Made by a program: the position numbers and the translations under genes. 55,506 nucleotides of DNA from the NCBI GenBank assembly GCA_009731375.1, contig BJOX01000356.1:171889-227394 (forward strand), in the 5' to 3' direction. Of the stretch, positions 11,598 through 22,695 are shown in pieces. The notes beneath the pieces were generated by a model. That model made no database searches and was not told the origin of the DNA. It saw only the letters and a program-made list of their open reading frames with translations. Positions within the stretch are counted from its first letter, which is position 1. Every line of letters starts with the position of its first letter. Origin of the DNA: Paulinella micropora. Taxonomy: Eukaryota; Cercozoa; Imbricatea; Euglyphida.

Positions 11598-12842
11598 TTA
11601 GTGGTCTTCAATAAAATTAATTACAGCCCTAATTGCTGTTCCAGTGCTATTTGCTGTTGCTTTTTGAGTAATTGATATACTATCACTTGGAGTTGGAAAA
11701 ATATCATAATCTCTTAAATTTAAAATGGTGCTACTCCCTGCAGCTAAATAAACTTTCATTCATAAAGTTCCTGCAACACTTATCGCGGTGGCGCTTACAT
11801 CATAATCAACAATAGACGTTTTTGCATCAACATCAACAAAATTTTGATTTCCATTTAATGTAGGATTTAACATTACACTAATAATGTTATTTTTGCTATG
11901 TTCATTTACTAAACTCAATAAAGTCGGATAAACATTTGAATTATTAGTTTTAACACCATTAAATAAAGCCTTATTTCTAATTGTTATGATTGGCGATTCT
12001 GTTTGTGATCCGTTTTCACTTCCTTCAATACTATTTTTTATGCTTGTATTTATAGTGTTTGTTCCCTCGACAAACATACCAACGGAAGCAACTTTCAATT
12101 TACAATCAACAACACCATCCACTAAATTTGAAATAGAAGCGATAAAAGGTAAAACAGAGTTTGATAGAGAGGGCTCTGTATTAATACCCGCATATTTAAT
12201 AGTATGAACCAAAGTGAAATTACCAGTATTTTTATTTTCCATCAAGAATGAAATATTACCATACCCCAAATATTGATATCTGATTTCGCATATATTTCCT
12301 TTTGACCAATCTACGGCTGGCATAATCTTAGTCCCGTTGCATGGGTCATCCCATGTCTGGGTATAATAGGTTTCTACCCCATTATTTAAATGTCGGATTC
12401 TCATACCATTAGCACTGGAATGACCAAAATAAAAGCCGTCTGTTTGTCCATCGCCTAAAAGGATATATCCACTAAATGCAGAATTCGCCCCTATTTCCCA
12501 TAACATAGTAAATCTAATACAGACACCCATACCAGCCCTATATTTCAATCTTTTTCTGCTTGTAATTTGAGCATCGGAAAGTGCGGTAGTTCCTGTTGAT
12601 AAGACCGCTTTGGCATTGTTATGTGTAACAGTTCCAGTTCTATTTTCTACCTTATTCCATACCCGAGTATTTATTGTATATGGAAAAGTTTCCTGAATAA
12701 TAGGAGTTAATTGACCGACAAGGGTCTCGCCAAATGCTGTCTTACTATCTCCAACTTTTAATCCTCCATCAGAACCACATTTCAAATTAACAAAATTCCC
12801 TTCATCATCTTGTGCGACCAAATTTCTCTGGTGAGTAGTCAT
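11598..12842 (-). CDS. Fibre- or spike-like virion protein, interrupted by one TGA
   Basis: The ATG at 12842 is preceded by atatataaaca. The first 360 codons end at a TGA (11760-11762), but the frame continues for 53 more codons to a TAA at 11598, so the real protein may be about 414 aa. The middle (about residues 90-170), with RYRAGMGV-like and LLGDGQTDGFYFGHSS stretches, resembles a beta-rich domain I associate with surface proteins of giant viruses and phages. It lies next to the capsid gene on the same strand, so a virion surface role is likely. This is by resemblance only. Confidence 0.6.
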
Positions 12843-12905
12843 TGTTTATATATTATTAAAAAATAATTTTCTTTTTTCTTTTTATTTATTTTATTATTCT
12901 TTTTT

Positions 12906-14388
12906 CTAACTCATCAAAATTTCAATTCCCTTCACAAGCACACTTCGTTGAAGAATGGCGAATGTGTAATGGTTGAGATTGTTTCCTGCTGTAGTCGCAA
13001 CGAATTCATATCGTCTCTCGGTGTCTAGGCTCAGACCACTCACCTCATAGCCGTCGGTATCCTTATCACACAGAGGGCGGTTATTGTCCCAAGTATCCAC
13101 ATGGAACCAGTTGTAATGATACACATTAGAATTCAAAATGGCACTACCCTTCAACTTATCTTTGAGAAGCATATAGTCTTCATTATTTGATGGGTTGATA
13201 TCAAATTGTTGAATACGGCTTCCGTCAAGGGTTGTGTAATATGTCTGAATTTTAGACCCCTGAGCCTTTACGACTGGTGGCACCGCCGCATAACCAGTAG
13301 GAAAGTTGCTATTATCAAATGAAGTATTAGCACTCTCAGTGTTGTGGAAGGCGGCTGCATACATACGGCGAATTCTTTCACCCTGCGAGCGGTTCATTTT
13401 TACGACATAGTTCTGTTGCGATGATGAAAGGTTCTGCTTCCAAGCAATTGGATATTCAATCTTAAAAGGAAAGCCTTCACCAGCAATCTTTTGTTGAAAC
13501 CCCAAAATAACATAAGGGTCAGTCTCAACAGCAAGAAACAGATTTAGGTTAGAGACAGTAGCACCAGCAGTCGTAGCCGCCGCACCAGTGGAAATAGAAC
13601 TTGCATCAGTACCGTAGAATGAAGTTCGCATAGTGCTCTCCCATACAATTCTAAAATCCAAAATTTCATTAAAACCGATAGTTTTATCCAGTTCAAAAAT
13701 GGTTCCAAACAGCATTCCCAAAGGAAACTTAACACTAGTAGCAGGGTCGGCACCATTATTTGAACCGCCTTCAAAATACTTTGCTTCCTCAAAAGGAACA
13801 TCAACAAGGCTATAAGTTCCAGCACTGCTATCAGCAAGAGCGGTATCATCGTGGCGACGAGCATTCACACTTGGCACTTTGTAGTATCCTTGAACTGCAG
13901 CAACCACTCAAGCAGTATTGGCTGCTCTTTCTGCTACGGTTCCAATTTCAACTCTACCTGCATTACACTTTTGAAGCATAGCACCAGAATTACCTGTTTT
14001 TCTGTCATCATCATAAGCACCGTGGTTTTCAAGTGCCATAAATTTTTCATATCACCTTAGTGTAGTTCCCCACATGTTGACGATTACACAAATACTGCCC
14101 GCTTCGGCTTCGCAATTCAATAGTTTTAATCATTGACAGACAATCCATAAAAATACGATTATAGCTACCAGCACCACCAGCCTGTGCAGGAGTGTAAGTA
14201 AATCGCAATACAGATCTCGCAAGGTTCAAAGGGCGGGTAGGGATTTCAAAGGTGCTTTCCATACCACCAGCAGTAGTAAGGGTAACATTTGCAGATCCTT
14301 CACGGCTGGTAAGTTTGTTTAATTCATACTTACCAGTGAGCAGTTCCTTAGTCTGATGGACTAGTTCTCCTCCACATTGGACAGGCAT
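12906..14388 (-). pseudogene. MCP: Major capsid protein (double jelly-roll, hexon-like), broken
   Basis: The N-terminal part (14388-14047, 113 aa) starts MPVQCGGELVHQ and contains FEIPTRPLNLARSVLRFTY. The main part (13907-12906, 333 aa) contains FGTIFELDKTIGFNEI and GYYKVPSVNARRH. A frameshift near 14050 and a TGA at 13908-13910 separate them, and the bases between encode a plausible linker in the second frame. Summed length of about 490 aa fits polinton major capsid proteins. It forms the capsid shell. Position between the penton and the spike-like gene, all leftward, supports the call. Confidence 0.85.
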
Positions 14389-14465
14389 TTTTTGTTTTGT
14401 TTTTGAAATAGTGTAAATTAACTAATTCACCATAATATATTTATAGAAAAAAAATTTTAAATTAA
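14389..14465. promoter_or_regulatory. AT-rich spacer upstream of the capsid gene
   Basis: Between the capsid ATG (14388) and the penton stop. On the - strand it contains tataaatatatta, a TATA-like stretch roughly 50-60 bases before the ATG. A capsid promoter is inferred. Confidence 0.4.
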
Positions 14466-14545
14466 TTATCTAGCCTTTAACAAATTGAAGAATGAATTAA
14501 GTAAATTAAAATAATTAGTTTCGCGATAAACCAATAAAGTCATAA
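14466..14545 (-). pseudogene. C-terminal end of the penton gene, cut off by retrotransposon insertion
   Basis: On the - strand these bases read MTLLVYRETNYFNLLNSF and on to a TAA at 14466-14468. A hydrophobic TLLVY-type strand near the end suits the C terminus of single jelly-roll minor capsid proteins, and the penton reading at 22.7 kb stops exactly at the other edge of the retrotransposon. It is the missing tail of that gene. Confidence 0.75.
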
Positions 14546-14711
14546 TTACTGGTTTGCTCCGGGCGAACCCGGAGTTAACCGCCGTTAAAGTTCCGAGGAG
14601 ACGTTTCGCTTTTACGGTAGTCCGGTCGGCGCGGCGTAGCCGTGCCGGCGGAGCCGGCGCGTGTTTGATCCGGCGTCTGGTTAGGCCTAGGTTGGAAAGT
14701 TGGGAAGATCG
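14546..14711 (+). repeat. Left terminal repeat A1 of the YR retrotransposon
   Basis: Begins ttactggtttgctccggg and matches 21045-21211 and the copy one period on, except for the loop of the first small hairpin (cgaa instead of cttcg). The match ends just after gaagatcgaaaga, so only the left arm of the 16-bp hairpin found in the right copies is present here. Confidence 0.85.
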
Positions 14712-14738
14712 AAAGACGCGTCAGAGAAACTATCTTCA

Positions 14739-16212
14739 ATGCATGCTATTGAAAAGAAAATCAAAGTTGGTAGCATGGTTTCAACTCTTGCAGCATATCA
14801 CGTTCAAGACGATGATTTATTTCACAGATTTGGACAAAATTCTGAAACCGTACGAATCACCGGGGTCGTGATGAGTTTCACTGATAAACAGGCTACTATT
14901 CGCCTCAACATAGAGGGAAATCAATGGTCTGTGCAAGTCCCCCGTGGTTTGATTCGTATGGAAGATGAATCCAAGAAGTGGAAGTATTTGAATGCATCAG
15001 GGGAAGTGATTTGGGACTCGAATACCGACCAGGTTGTCGAGCTGAAATTTACTAAGATTCCCTTGAATGCTAATGTCTCACGTGATGATCTTATTAAGTC
15101 AATCAGAGACGTGAATGGCATTCTGGGGAATAGCAACGGTAGCAACGAGGCTAAGGCCAAGAAGCAGAAAGCCAAAGCAATTGCGACTCACCTCGAGAAC
15201 TTATACAACGCTACAAATCTGCGAAAGTTGTATAACGAATACTTTACTGAGGTAAGAGAAGTCAAAGGGAATTCCAGTAAGGGGGTTGTCGCTTCAGCAA
15301 TGGCATCTCAGATCGTAGACAAGGGAGTTGAGTGGCCCTTCATTGTCCAAGCCGAGCTTGTTGAGAAACAAGAGCAGAAAGACGATGACGACGATGACTT
15401 AGAGCCGGAGGCCGGTCAGCCTCGAAGCAAGAAGCAGAAAAAAGGCACGAAGCAAGAGATCGAACTTCAGAATGCCATCGATGATGCTCTGCGGAAACAA
15501 GAGGAGCTAAAGGCGAAGCTTGCCAATGCTCGTCAAGTTGGGAACAAAGGCAGAACTGTCCGCTTCGATGCTTCTGTGCTCTCAGAGTTGCAAGAGACCA
15601 ACGAGGAGCTGGAACGCAAAATCAAGGAGGCAGCCAACGAAAAAGGTATTGACTCCTCCTCCTTGCTCGCAGCACTTGGCTTTTCGACATCTGTTTCCGG
15701 AGATGAGAAGGCTAGATTGACTCAAGAGTTTCAGAGTCTGCCGGGTTCCGAAGATGTAGATTTTGACGTACTCAAAAAGATAAAGTTGGGAAAAGAGTAC
15801 ATCAATCTCAAAGAGCTTCTGCCATCAAAAAAGAAAACTCTCATTGGCGAAACTCATGAGTCGGAGCCCAAATCTGTTACTGTTGAGAAGTTCTTAGACT
15901 TAGTTCGTAGGCTCGTCGTCCTGTACTCCAGACATCATCCTCAGCACGCTGAGGACATGTGGGAGCATTACCGTTACCTCGAGCTTATCGTAAGAAAGAA
16001 CACGTTGCAGTCGACAATGAGATGGGACAAGGCAGTACGCGGTAGGAGTTCGTTAGGGCAATGGCATAAGGGCACCCTTCCCTTTGTGTTAGCTACAGCC
16101 TTCCTCGAGCCTCTCCCCCCCCCCTTCTCATTCTTCCAACCAGTCCATTGGCCAAGGCGTCCTCAAGCAACAACAACGCAGTGCGAACAATACCCGTGGT
16201 GGTGGACAAGCT
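14739..16212 (+). CDS. gag: Gag-like ORF1 of the YR retrotransposon (3' end in gap)
   Basis: The first in-frame ATG is at 14739. About 490 aa are visible before the N gap. An N-terminal globular half is followed by an Asp run and a basic patch (RSKKQKKG) near residue 235, a coiled-coil-like Glu/Lys region, and a C-terminal block (LDLVRRLVVLY...LQSTMRWDKAVRG...LGQW) that aligns by eye with the gag at 48.6-50.1 kb (LQSVMKW...LGEW). The CCCH finger seen in that relative would lie in the gap. It probably coats element RNA. The last residues before the gap may already be out of frame. Confidence 0.7.
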
Positions 16213-16953
16213 NNNNNNNNNNNNNNNNNNNNNNNNNNNNNNNNNNNNNNNNNNNNNNNNNNNNNNNNNNNNNNNNNNNNNNNNNNNNNNNNNNNNNNNN
16301 NNNNNNNNNNNNNNNNNNNNNNNNNNNNNNNNNNNNNNNNNNNNNNNNNNNNNNNNNNNNNNNNNNNNNNNNNNNNNNNNNNNNNNNNNNNNNNNNNNNN
16401 NNNNNNNNNNNNNNNNNNNNNNNNNNNNNNNNNNNNNNNNNNNNNNNNNNNNNNNNNNNNNNNNNNNNNNNNNNNNNNNNNNNNNNNNNNNNNNNNNNNN
16501 NNNNNNNNNNNNNNNNNNNNNNNNNNNNNNNNNNNNNNNNNNNNNNNNNNNNNNNNNNNNNNNNNNNNNNNNNNNNNNNNNNNNNNNNNNNNNNNNNNNN
16601 NNNNNNNNNNNNNNNNNNNNNNNNNNNNNNNNNNNNNNNNNNNNNNNNNNNNNNNNNNNNNNNNNNNNNNNNNNNNNNNNNNNNNNNNNNNNNNNNNNNN
16701 NNNNNNNNNNNNNNNNNNNNNNNNNNNNNNNNNNNNNNNNNNNNNNNNNNNNNNNNNNNNNNNNNNNNNNNNNNNNNNNNNNNNNNNNNNNNNNNNNNNN
16801 NNNNNNNNNNNNNNNNNNNNNNNNNNNNNNNNNNNNNNNNNNNNNNNNNNNNNNNNNNNNNNNNNNNNNNNNNNNNNNNNNNNNNNNNNNNNNNNNNNNN
16901 NNNNNNNNNNNNNNNNNNNNNNNNNNNNNNNNNNNNNNNNNNNNNNNNNNNNN

Positions 16954-16960
16954 CAACAAC

Positions 16961-16994
<34 letters not shown>

Positions 16995-17049
16995 ACTACG
17001 ATTACAACAACAACAACAACAACATCATCAACAACAACAACAACGACAT

Positions 17050-17081
<32 letters not shown>

Positions 17082-17102
17082 ACGACAACAACGACAACAA
17101 CG

Positions 17103-17146
<44 letters not shown>

Positions 17147-17151
17147 TACAG

Positions 17152-17240
<89 letters not shown>

Positions 17241-17330
17241 TCAACAACAACAACATCAACTACAACAACAACTTCAACCTCAACAACCTCATCAACGTCT
17301 ACAGTTTCAACAACAGCTACAGCAACACAT
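16954..17330 (+). repeat. CAA-rich microsatellite
   Basis: An imperfect (CAA)n tract with CAT, CGA and CTA variants, directly after the N gap. In one frame it gives poly-Gln/His, in others poly-Asn or poly-Thr. It may be part of the element's ORF or the cause of the gap. Confidence 0.9.
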
Positions 17331-17388
17331 CCAACCTTCATCTTCTCTGTCTTCCTCCCCTTGTATTGCTCCTTCCAGTAGTTTCCCC

Positions 17389-18289
17389 TTGGTGGGTTCC
17401 AGTTCTTCTTCTGCTCAGCAGCCTCTGGTGCTGTGTAATGAACAGAGTGGCTTGCAAGGCAATGTGGTCCCTTCAAGCCTCTCTGCTTCTCCCTCTCTCA
17501 CTTCTGCTTCCTTTTTCGTCCCTTTCCCTAGGTGGATTTGGGAAATTGCCAAGACTGAGGCTGAGGAAGAGATGGGCGCTTTGGTTCGCTCTCTTCCCCC
17601 GTCCAAGGTCTCTTCTTTGTCGTGCAGTGTTGGGATTTCAGTCTCCCCCTCTGTGCCTTCTGATCTGTTGACAGCTGGGATCGTGTCCGTTGATTCCCTC
17701 CCTTCTCTGTTGTCAGAGTTGGAGAGTGGAAACATCTGGTGGCATGACTTTCCCTTCTGGTGTTTCATCCTTCCTGCCTCTCCCTCTATTTCTCTTTCCT
17801 CCCTTATACCTAGGTTACGGCAGGCCAGAGTGGTTGCGTTGATAGCGTTTCACGGCAAGGTGGAACTTTTGTGTTTCGAACCTCACACCACGCATGTTTG
17901 GTTCGTTCGTGACTCTTCTCGCGGCTTGCAGGTCGGGGGTATAGCTCTGGTAGACTTTAGGTTTCAGAGGGGAGAGGTAGGAATATCCATTTCTTTGGTT
18001 GCAATGAGGGCGACAAGAGGTTTCAGCCGGGCAAACGTCAGGTTTTGCCGGTTTGGAATGGTGTTATTAAACCATATAAATCTGTCTTCAAAGTAGACAA
18101 TATCGTGGGCCTTGCTAAGCTTTGCTTGCCGGAAGCAGAGGTCGTTTGGCTTGAGGGATTCCTTACGGGCACTGACACCCACTATAGAGGCACAGGAGAA
18201 TTCTTACGCGATTATTCTCTTGCTCGTGCCCTCTCAGAGGAAGACAACAGTCAGATCTATGACGCCAACATGAAAGCAGTTGAGAAAGG
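17389..18289 (+). pseudogene. pol: Pol N-terminal region and RT fingers of the YR retrotransposon
   Basis: Two overlapping frames (17389-18096 and 18045-18289) read on across one shift and then enter the N gap. The second contains VVWLEGFLTGTDTHYRG and RALSEEDNSQIYDANMKAVE. This resembles the stretch just before the RT core in DIRS-type elements, where a WLxGF-like segment precedes a helix ending in a charged turn. Family match is by eye, and the upstream half is poorly characterised. Confidence 0.55.
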
Positions 18290-18597
18290 NNNNNNNNNNN
18301 NNNNNNNNNNNNNNNNNNNNNNNNNNNNNNNNNNNNNNNNNNNNNNNNNNNNNNNNNNNNNNNNNNNNNNNNNNNNNNNNNNNNNNNNNNNNNNNNNNNN
18401 NNNNNNNNNNNNNNNNNNNNNNNNNNNNNNNNNNNNNNNNNNNNNNNNNNNNNNNNNNNNNNNNNNNNNNNNNNNNNNNNNNNNNNNNNNNNNNNNNNNN
18501 NNNNNNNNNNNNNNNNNNNNNNNNNNNNNNNNNNNNNNNNNNNNNNNNNNNNNNNNNNNNNNNNNNNNNNNNNNNNNNNNNNNNNNNNNNNNNNNNN

Positions 18598-18983
18598 GAG
18601 CATCTGGGAGACAAAGCACAAAAGGCCCAGGAGCCGCTCGAAAGACTTGACAGAGTAGAAGCCGCCACCAGCGATGGTGTCCAAGGCGTCCAGAACGATC
18701 TTGCGCTTGTCAGAGGGCAGCTCTACGAACCAAAAGCCCTTGCGAGTGTCCTTGTGCCAACCGAGGGCGCGAAAGGACTGGCCAATAAATTCCTTGTGCC
18801 ACGGAATCCCCAGAAACTTAGAGAGGCTATCGAATTTCAACGTGAGCGCCCTGGCTTCCTTCCAGGAAGCGCAGACGACGTCACTGTTGTCGACATAAAG
18901 CTTCATTGGGATAGACTTGTAGAGAAAGATGGACTCGAGGGCTCTAGCAAAACGATTCCAGCCGTCGGCGGCATAGACGCCCC
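18598..18983 (-). CDS. pol: Reverse transcriptase palm/thumb piece, reversed between two gaps
   Basis: Read leftwards from 18983: AADGWNRFARALESIF, then LYVDNSDVV (RT motif C, with Asn at the second Asp of the usual YVDD), then ALGWHKDTRKGFWFVELP and SFERLLGLLCFVSQML, as in DIRS-type RT thumbs. It is on the opposite strand to gag, the RT fingers and the recombinase, with an N gap on each side. The simplest reading is a contig placed in the wrong orientation. Confidence 0.75.
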
Positions 18984-19739
18984 NNNNNNNNNNNNNNNNN
19001 NNNNNNNNNNNNNNNNNNNNNNNNNNNNNNNNNNNNNNNNNNNNNNNNNNNNNNNNNNNNNNNNNNNNNNNNNNNNNNNNNNNNNNNNNNNNNNNNNNNN
19101 NNNNNNNNNNNNNNNNNNNNNNNNNNNNNNNNNNNNNNNNNNNNNNNNNNNNNNNNNNNNNNNNNNNNNNNNNNNNNNNNNNNNNNNNNNNNNNNNNNNN
19201 NNNNNNNNNNNNNNNNNNNNNNNNNNNNNNNNNNNNNNNNNNNNNNNNNNNNNNNNNNNNNNNNNNNNNNNNNNNNNNNNNNNNNNNNNNNNNNNNNNNN
19301 NNNNNNNNNNNNNNNNNNNNNNNNNNNNNNNNNNNNNNNNNNNNNNNNNNNNNNNNNNNNNNNNNNNNNNNNNNNNNNNNNNNNNNNNNNNNNNNNNNNN
19401 NNNNNNNNNNNNNNNNNNNNNNNNNNNNNNNNNNNNNNNNNNNNNNNNNNNNNNNNNNNNNNNNNNNNNNNNNNNNNNNNNNNNNNNNNNNNNNNNNNNN
19501 NNNNNNNNNNNNNNNNNNNNNNNNNNNNNNNNNNNNNNNNNNNNNNNNNNNNNNNNNNNNNNNNNNNNNNNNNNNNNNNNNNNNNNNNNNNNNNNNNNNN
19601 NNNNNNNNNNNNNNNNNNNNNNNNNNNNNNNNNNNNNNNNNNNNNNNNNNNNNNNNNNNNNNNNNNNNNNNNNNNNNNNNNNNNNNNNNNNNNNNNNNNN
19701 NNNNNNNNNNNNNNNNNNNNNNNNNNNNNNNNNNNNNNN

Positions 19740-20801
19740 CCCGTCCGGGCCTTCTTTACGACCTCTTCAGCAGTAACGGAAGTACCTTGGCTCGTCACCT
19801 CTGCGATGGAAGTCATGACGTGCTCTGTCTCTTATAGCACCAGTGCCGCCTACAGCTCAGCCATCCGCAAGTTGCCTTCTTTCTGCTCCGCCTACTCAAC
19901 GGAGCACTGGTGTCCTGTCTGGTGGCAACCCGACCCTGTATTCCTCGTTCTCTTTCTTGTTTGGTTGAGCCGGTTCATGTCGGTATCCACATGTAAGGTT
20001 TATATGTATGCAATCCGAGACTTCTGCCTCCGGTTGAGCCTAGATGACCCCACCGACAACCACTTCGTGGAGATGGCGTGGCGAGGCATCAAGCGCAGTA
20101 AGCGCACCAAGCTCGACAACCGTCTCACCTTAGAGCTGCCGATGTTAGAAGCTATGGCGAGCTATACTCTAGGGGCAGTCAAGGATCGCAACATCCCCAA
20201 GTCCACTCGTCATCTCTGGGCCACGGTCGTCACTGCGGCAGTCTGGGGCTTCTTTGGACTCTTTCGTGTAGGCGAGTTAGTAGCTTCTGGATCGCTCGCA
20301 ACGTGCCGGTTCCTTGTCAACTCCTTTGTTCAAATGCGCCTTGTTGACGACATGAGTCTCATAATGGTTACCCTGGATGGCGCAAAGCAAGACCCATTTC
20401 GCTGCGGTTGTGATGTTGGCCTTGCAGAACAAGAGAACCCGCTCGTCTGTCCCCACGCGTGGAAGAAGATCTTTGAGTCAAGTCGCGATGCTTTCAAGCT
20501 CCCTTTGGCGGGGAACTATCCTTACTTCCGTCTTTCTGACAATTCCCCGCTCGATCGCGCCACGTTTGTCAGCACAGCTCGGGAGCTTCTGCAAAAGGCT
20601 GGAGTCGCGACTGGTGGTCGGTTCAACGGGATCTCGCTTCGTCGTGGTGGTGCAGCTCGTCTCTTCTCGCTCGGTGCTTCGGATTCATCGATCATGCGTG
20701 CGGGTCGGTGGTCTTCGTCTTGCTTTCGTCTTTACGTGGGCGCAAGGATGGCCGAGCTTGTTGCTGAACAGAAAGCTATGGGGGGAGGGGCAAATCTCTA
20801 G
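19740..20801 (+). CDS. YR: Tyrosine recombinase of the YR retrotransposon (N terminus in gap)
   Basis: Open from the gap edge; the first ATG is at 19806 (331 aa). The SAM-like N-terminal half starts TSAAYSSAIRKL. Catalytic landmarks are Arg in FRVGELVAS, the LRRGGAARL box and Tyr in GRWSSSCFRLYV. The His that often stands three residues before the box Arg is Ile here. The enzyme would integrate a circular cDNA. The homologue at 42.4-43.4 kb shares WRGIKRS, FRVGELV, LRRGGA and AGRWSS. Confidence 0.85.
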   Translation, partial: PVRAFFTTSSAVTEVPWLVTSAMEVMTCSVSYSTSAAYSSAIRKLPSFCSAYSTEHWCPVWWQPDPVFLVLFLVWLSRFMSVSTCKVYMYAIRDFCLRLSLDDPTDNHFVEMAWRGIKRSKRTKLDNRLTLELPMLEAMASYTLGAVKDRNIPKSTRHLWATVVTAAVWGFFGLFRVGELVASGSLATCRFLVNSFVQMRLVDDMSLIMVTLDGAKQDPFRCGCDVGLAEQENPLVCPHAWKKIFESSRDAFKLPLAGNYPYFRLSDNSPLDRATFVSTARELLQKAGVATGGRFNGISLRRGGAARLFSLGASDSSIMRAGRWSSSCFRLYVGARMAELVAEQKAMGGGANL

Positions 20802-20815
20802 GCTCAAATGTTGGA

Positions 20816-22695
20816 GGTATTTGTAATGTTCGGTTTCAGTACTCAAGTTTTTAGGTGCGGCTGTCTGTGTTCCGAGTGGACATCAGAGCCGTCAACTTTT
20901 AGTGTTTTGTAAACTTGAGTCCTGAAATATTTGAGCCTAGCCCCTTTCCCTCCACACTACTCCGACGAGTTCGGAAGGTTAGGCCAATAAAGCTTTTCTG
21001 TTCTCTTACTAAGTAAATTCGAAACTACGATACGGAAACTTTAATTACTGGTTTGCTCCGGGCTTCGCCCGGAGTTAACCGCCGTTAAAGTTCCGAGAAG
21101 ACGTTTCGCTTTTACGGTAGTCCGGTCGGCGCGGCGTAGCCGTGCCGGCGGAGCCGGCGCGTGTTTGATCCGGCGTCTGGTTAGGCCTAGGTTGGAAAGT
21201 TGGGAAGATCGAAAGATCTTCCCAACTTTCAAACTCCCGCCCACCCTTCCCTTGTTTTGTTTTTGTTTGTCCTTTGCTTCTGTCTGCTCTGGGCTTTTGG
21301 TGGTGTTCGGTGATCGCTGGTGGCCTCCGCTGGTTCTGCTCGCTCCGACTTCGTCGCGTCTCCCTTGGACTGTTTTGGTGCTACCTTCGGTTGTTGCCGT
21401 GAACAACTAGTCACTAGGTTGGCCTGCTCATTGTGCTTGGTGCCTTCCCTTGTTTAGTGTAGGTTTGTTCCGGTCCTTGGGATTGTTCAGTCGCTCTAAC
21501 ATTAGTTTGCCGTCCGCTCTCCCCTCCTCCGCCCGGTTTCTCTGTCCGGCTTTAATAGATAGTGTTATTCCATTTCTTTGTTTTTTCCTTCCACTATCCC
21601 CTCCTCCACCCGGTCTTCTTAGTTGACTAGTAGAGCGTGCCGGTATTTGTAATGTTCGGTTTCAGTACTCAAGTTTTTAGGTGCGGCTGTCTGTGTTCCG
21701 AGTGGACATCAGAGCCGTCAACTTTTAGTGTTTTGTAAACTTGAGTCCTGAAATATTTGAGCCTAGCCCCTTTCCCTCCACACTACTCCGACGAGTTCGG
21801 AAGGTTAGGCCAATAAAGCTTTTCTGTTCTCTTACTAAGTAAATTCGAAACTACGATACGGAAACTTTAACTACTGGTTTGCTCCGGGCTTCGCCCGGAG
21901 TTAACCGCCGTTAAAGTTCCGAGGAGACGTTTCGCTTTTACGGTAGTCCGGTCGGCGCGGCGTAGCCGTGCCGGCGGAGCCGGCGCGTGTTTGATCCGGC
22001 GTCTGGTTAGGCCTAGGTTGGAAAGTTGGGAAGATCGAAAGATCTTCCCAACTTTCAAACTCCCGCCCACCCTTCCCTTGTTTTGTTTTTGTTTGTCCTT
22101 TGCTTCTGTCTGCTCTGGGCTTTTGGTGGTGTTCGGTGATCGCTGGTGGCCTCCGCTGGTTCTGCTCGCTCCGACTTCGTCGCGTCTCCCTTGGACTGTT
22201 TTGGTGCTACCTTCGGTTGTTGCCGTGAACAACTAGTCACTAGGTTGGCCTGCTCATTGTGCTTGGTGCCTTCCCTTGTTTAGTGTAGGTTTGTTCCGGT
22301 CCTTGGGATTGTTCAGTCGCTCTAACATTAGTTTGCCGTCCGCTCTCCCTCCTCCGCCCGGTTTCTCTGTCTGGCTTTAATAGATAGTGTTATTCCATTT
22401 CTTTGTTTTTTCCTTTCACTATCCCCTCCTCCACCCGGTCTTCTTAGTTGACTAGTAGAGCGTGCCGGTATTTGTAATGTTCGGTTTCAGTACTCAAGTT
22501 TTTAGGTGCGGCTGTCTGTGTTCCGAGTGGACATCAGAGCCGTCAACTTTTAGTGTTTTGTAAACTTGAGTCCTGAAATATTTGAGCCTAGCCCCTTTCC
22601 CTCCACACTACTCCGACGAGTTCGGAAGGTTAGGCCAATAAAGCTTTTCTGTTCTCTTACTAAGTAAATTCGAAACTACGATACGGAAACTTTAA
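20816..22695 (+). repeat. Right terminal repeat array B-A-B-A-B, unit about 826 bp
   Basis: GGTATTTGTAATGTTCGG recurs at 20816, 21642 and 22467, and ttactgg/ctactgg at 21045 and about 21871. B units are about 229 bases and A units about 597 bases. A normal split-direct-repeat element has one B1-A2-B2; here there is one extra A-B, consistent with duplication by recombination or tandem insertion. The units differ by only a few bases. Confidence 0.88.
21195..21230 (+). repeat. 16-bp perfect hairpin with GAAA loop in terminal repeat A
   Basis: GAAAGTTGGGAAGATC is followed by GAAA and its exact reverse complement. It is repeated at 22021-22056, and at 33534-33569 with loop GTCA. In RNA it would form a very stable stem-loop. 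Confidence 0.9.

Larger units (their letters stand above)
14546..22695 (+). mobile_element. YR retrotransposon (DIRS/Ngaro/PAT-like) inserted in the penton gene
   Basis: About 8.15 kb with gag-like, reverse transcriptase and tyrosine recombinase pieces and split direct repeats: a short A unit at the left end and a B-A-B-A-B array at the right. No target duplication is evident, as expected for recombinase-mediated insertion. Three N gaps (16213-16953, 18290-18597, 18984-19739) interrupt it. The segment between the last two reads backwards, probably a misplaced contig. Confidence 0.85.

Noticed and set aside
16093-17476. Long ORFs across the N gap on both strands (poly-Thr, poly-Asn, poly-Val/Asp)
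   Set aside because: They consist of N gap plus (CAA)n translated in non-biological frames; no independent support.
18290-20801. Kangaroo-like element with reversed recombinase
   Set aside because: gag, RT fingers and recombinase are all on the + strand; only the small segment between two gaps is reversed, which points to contig misorientation.
21041-22240. 121-, 81- and 61-aa ORFs in the terminal repeats
   Set aside because: Present on both strands within non-coding repeats A and B of the YR retrotransposon; they are duplicated with the repeat and lack coding character.
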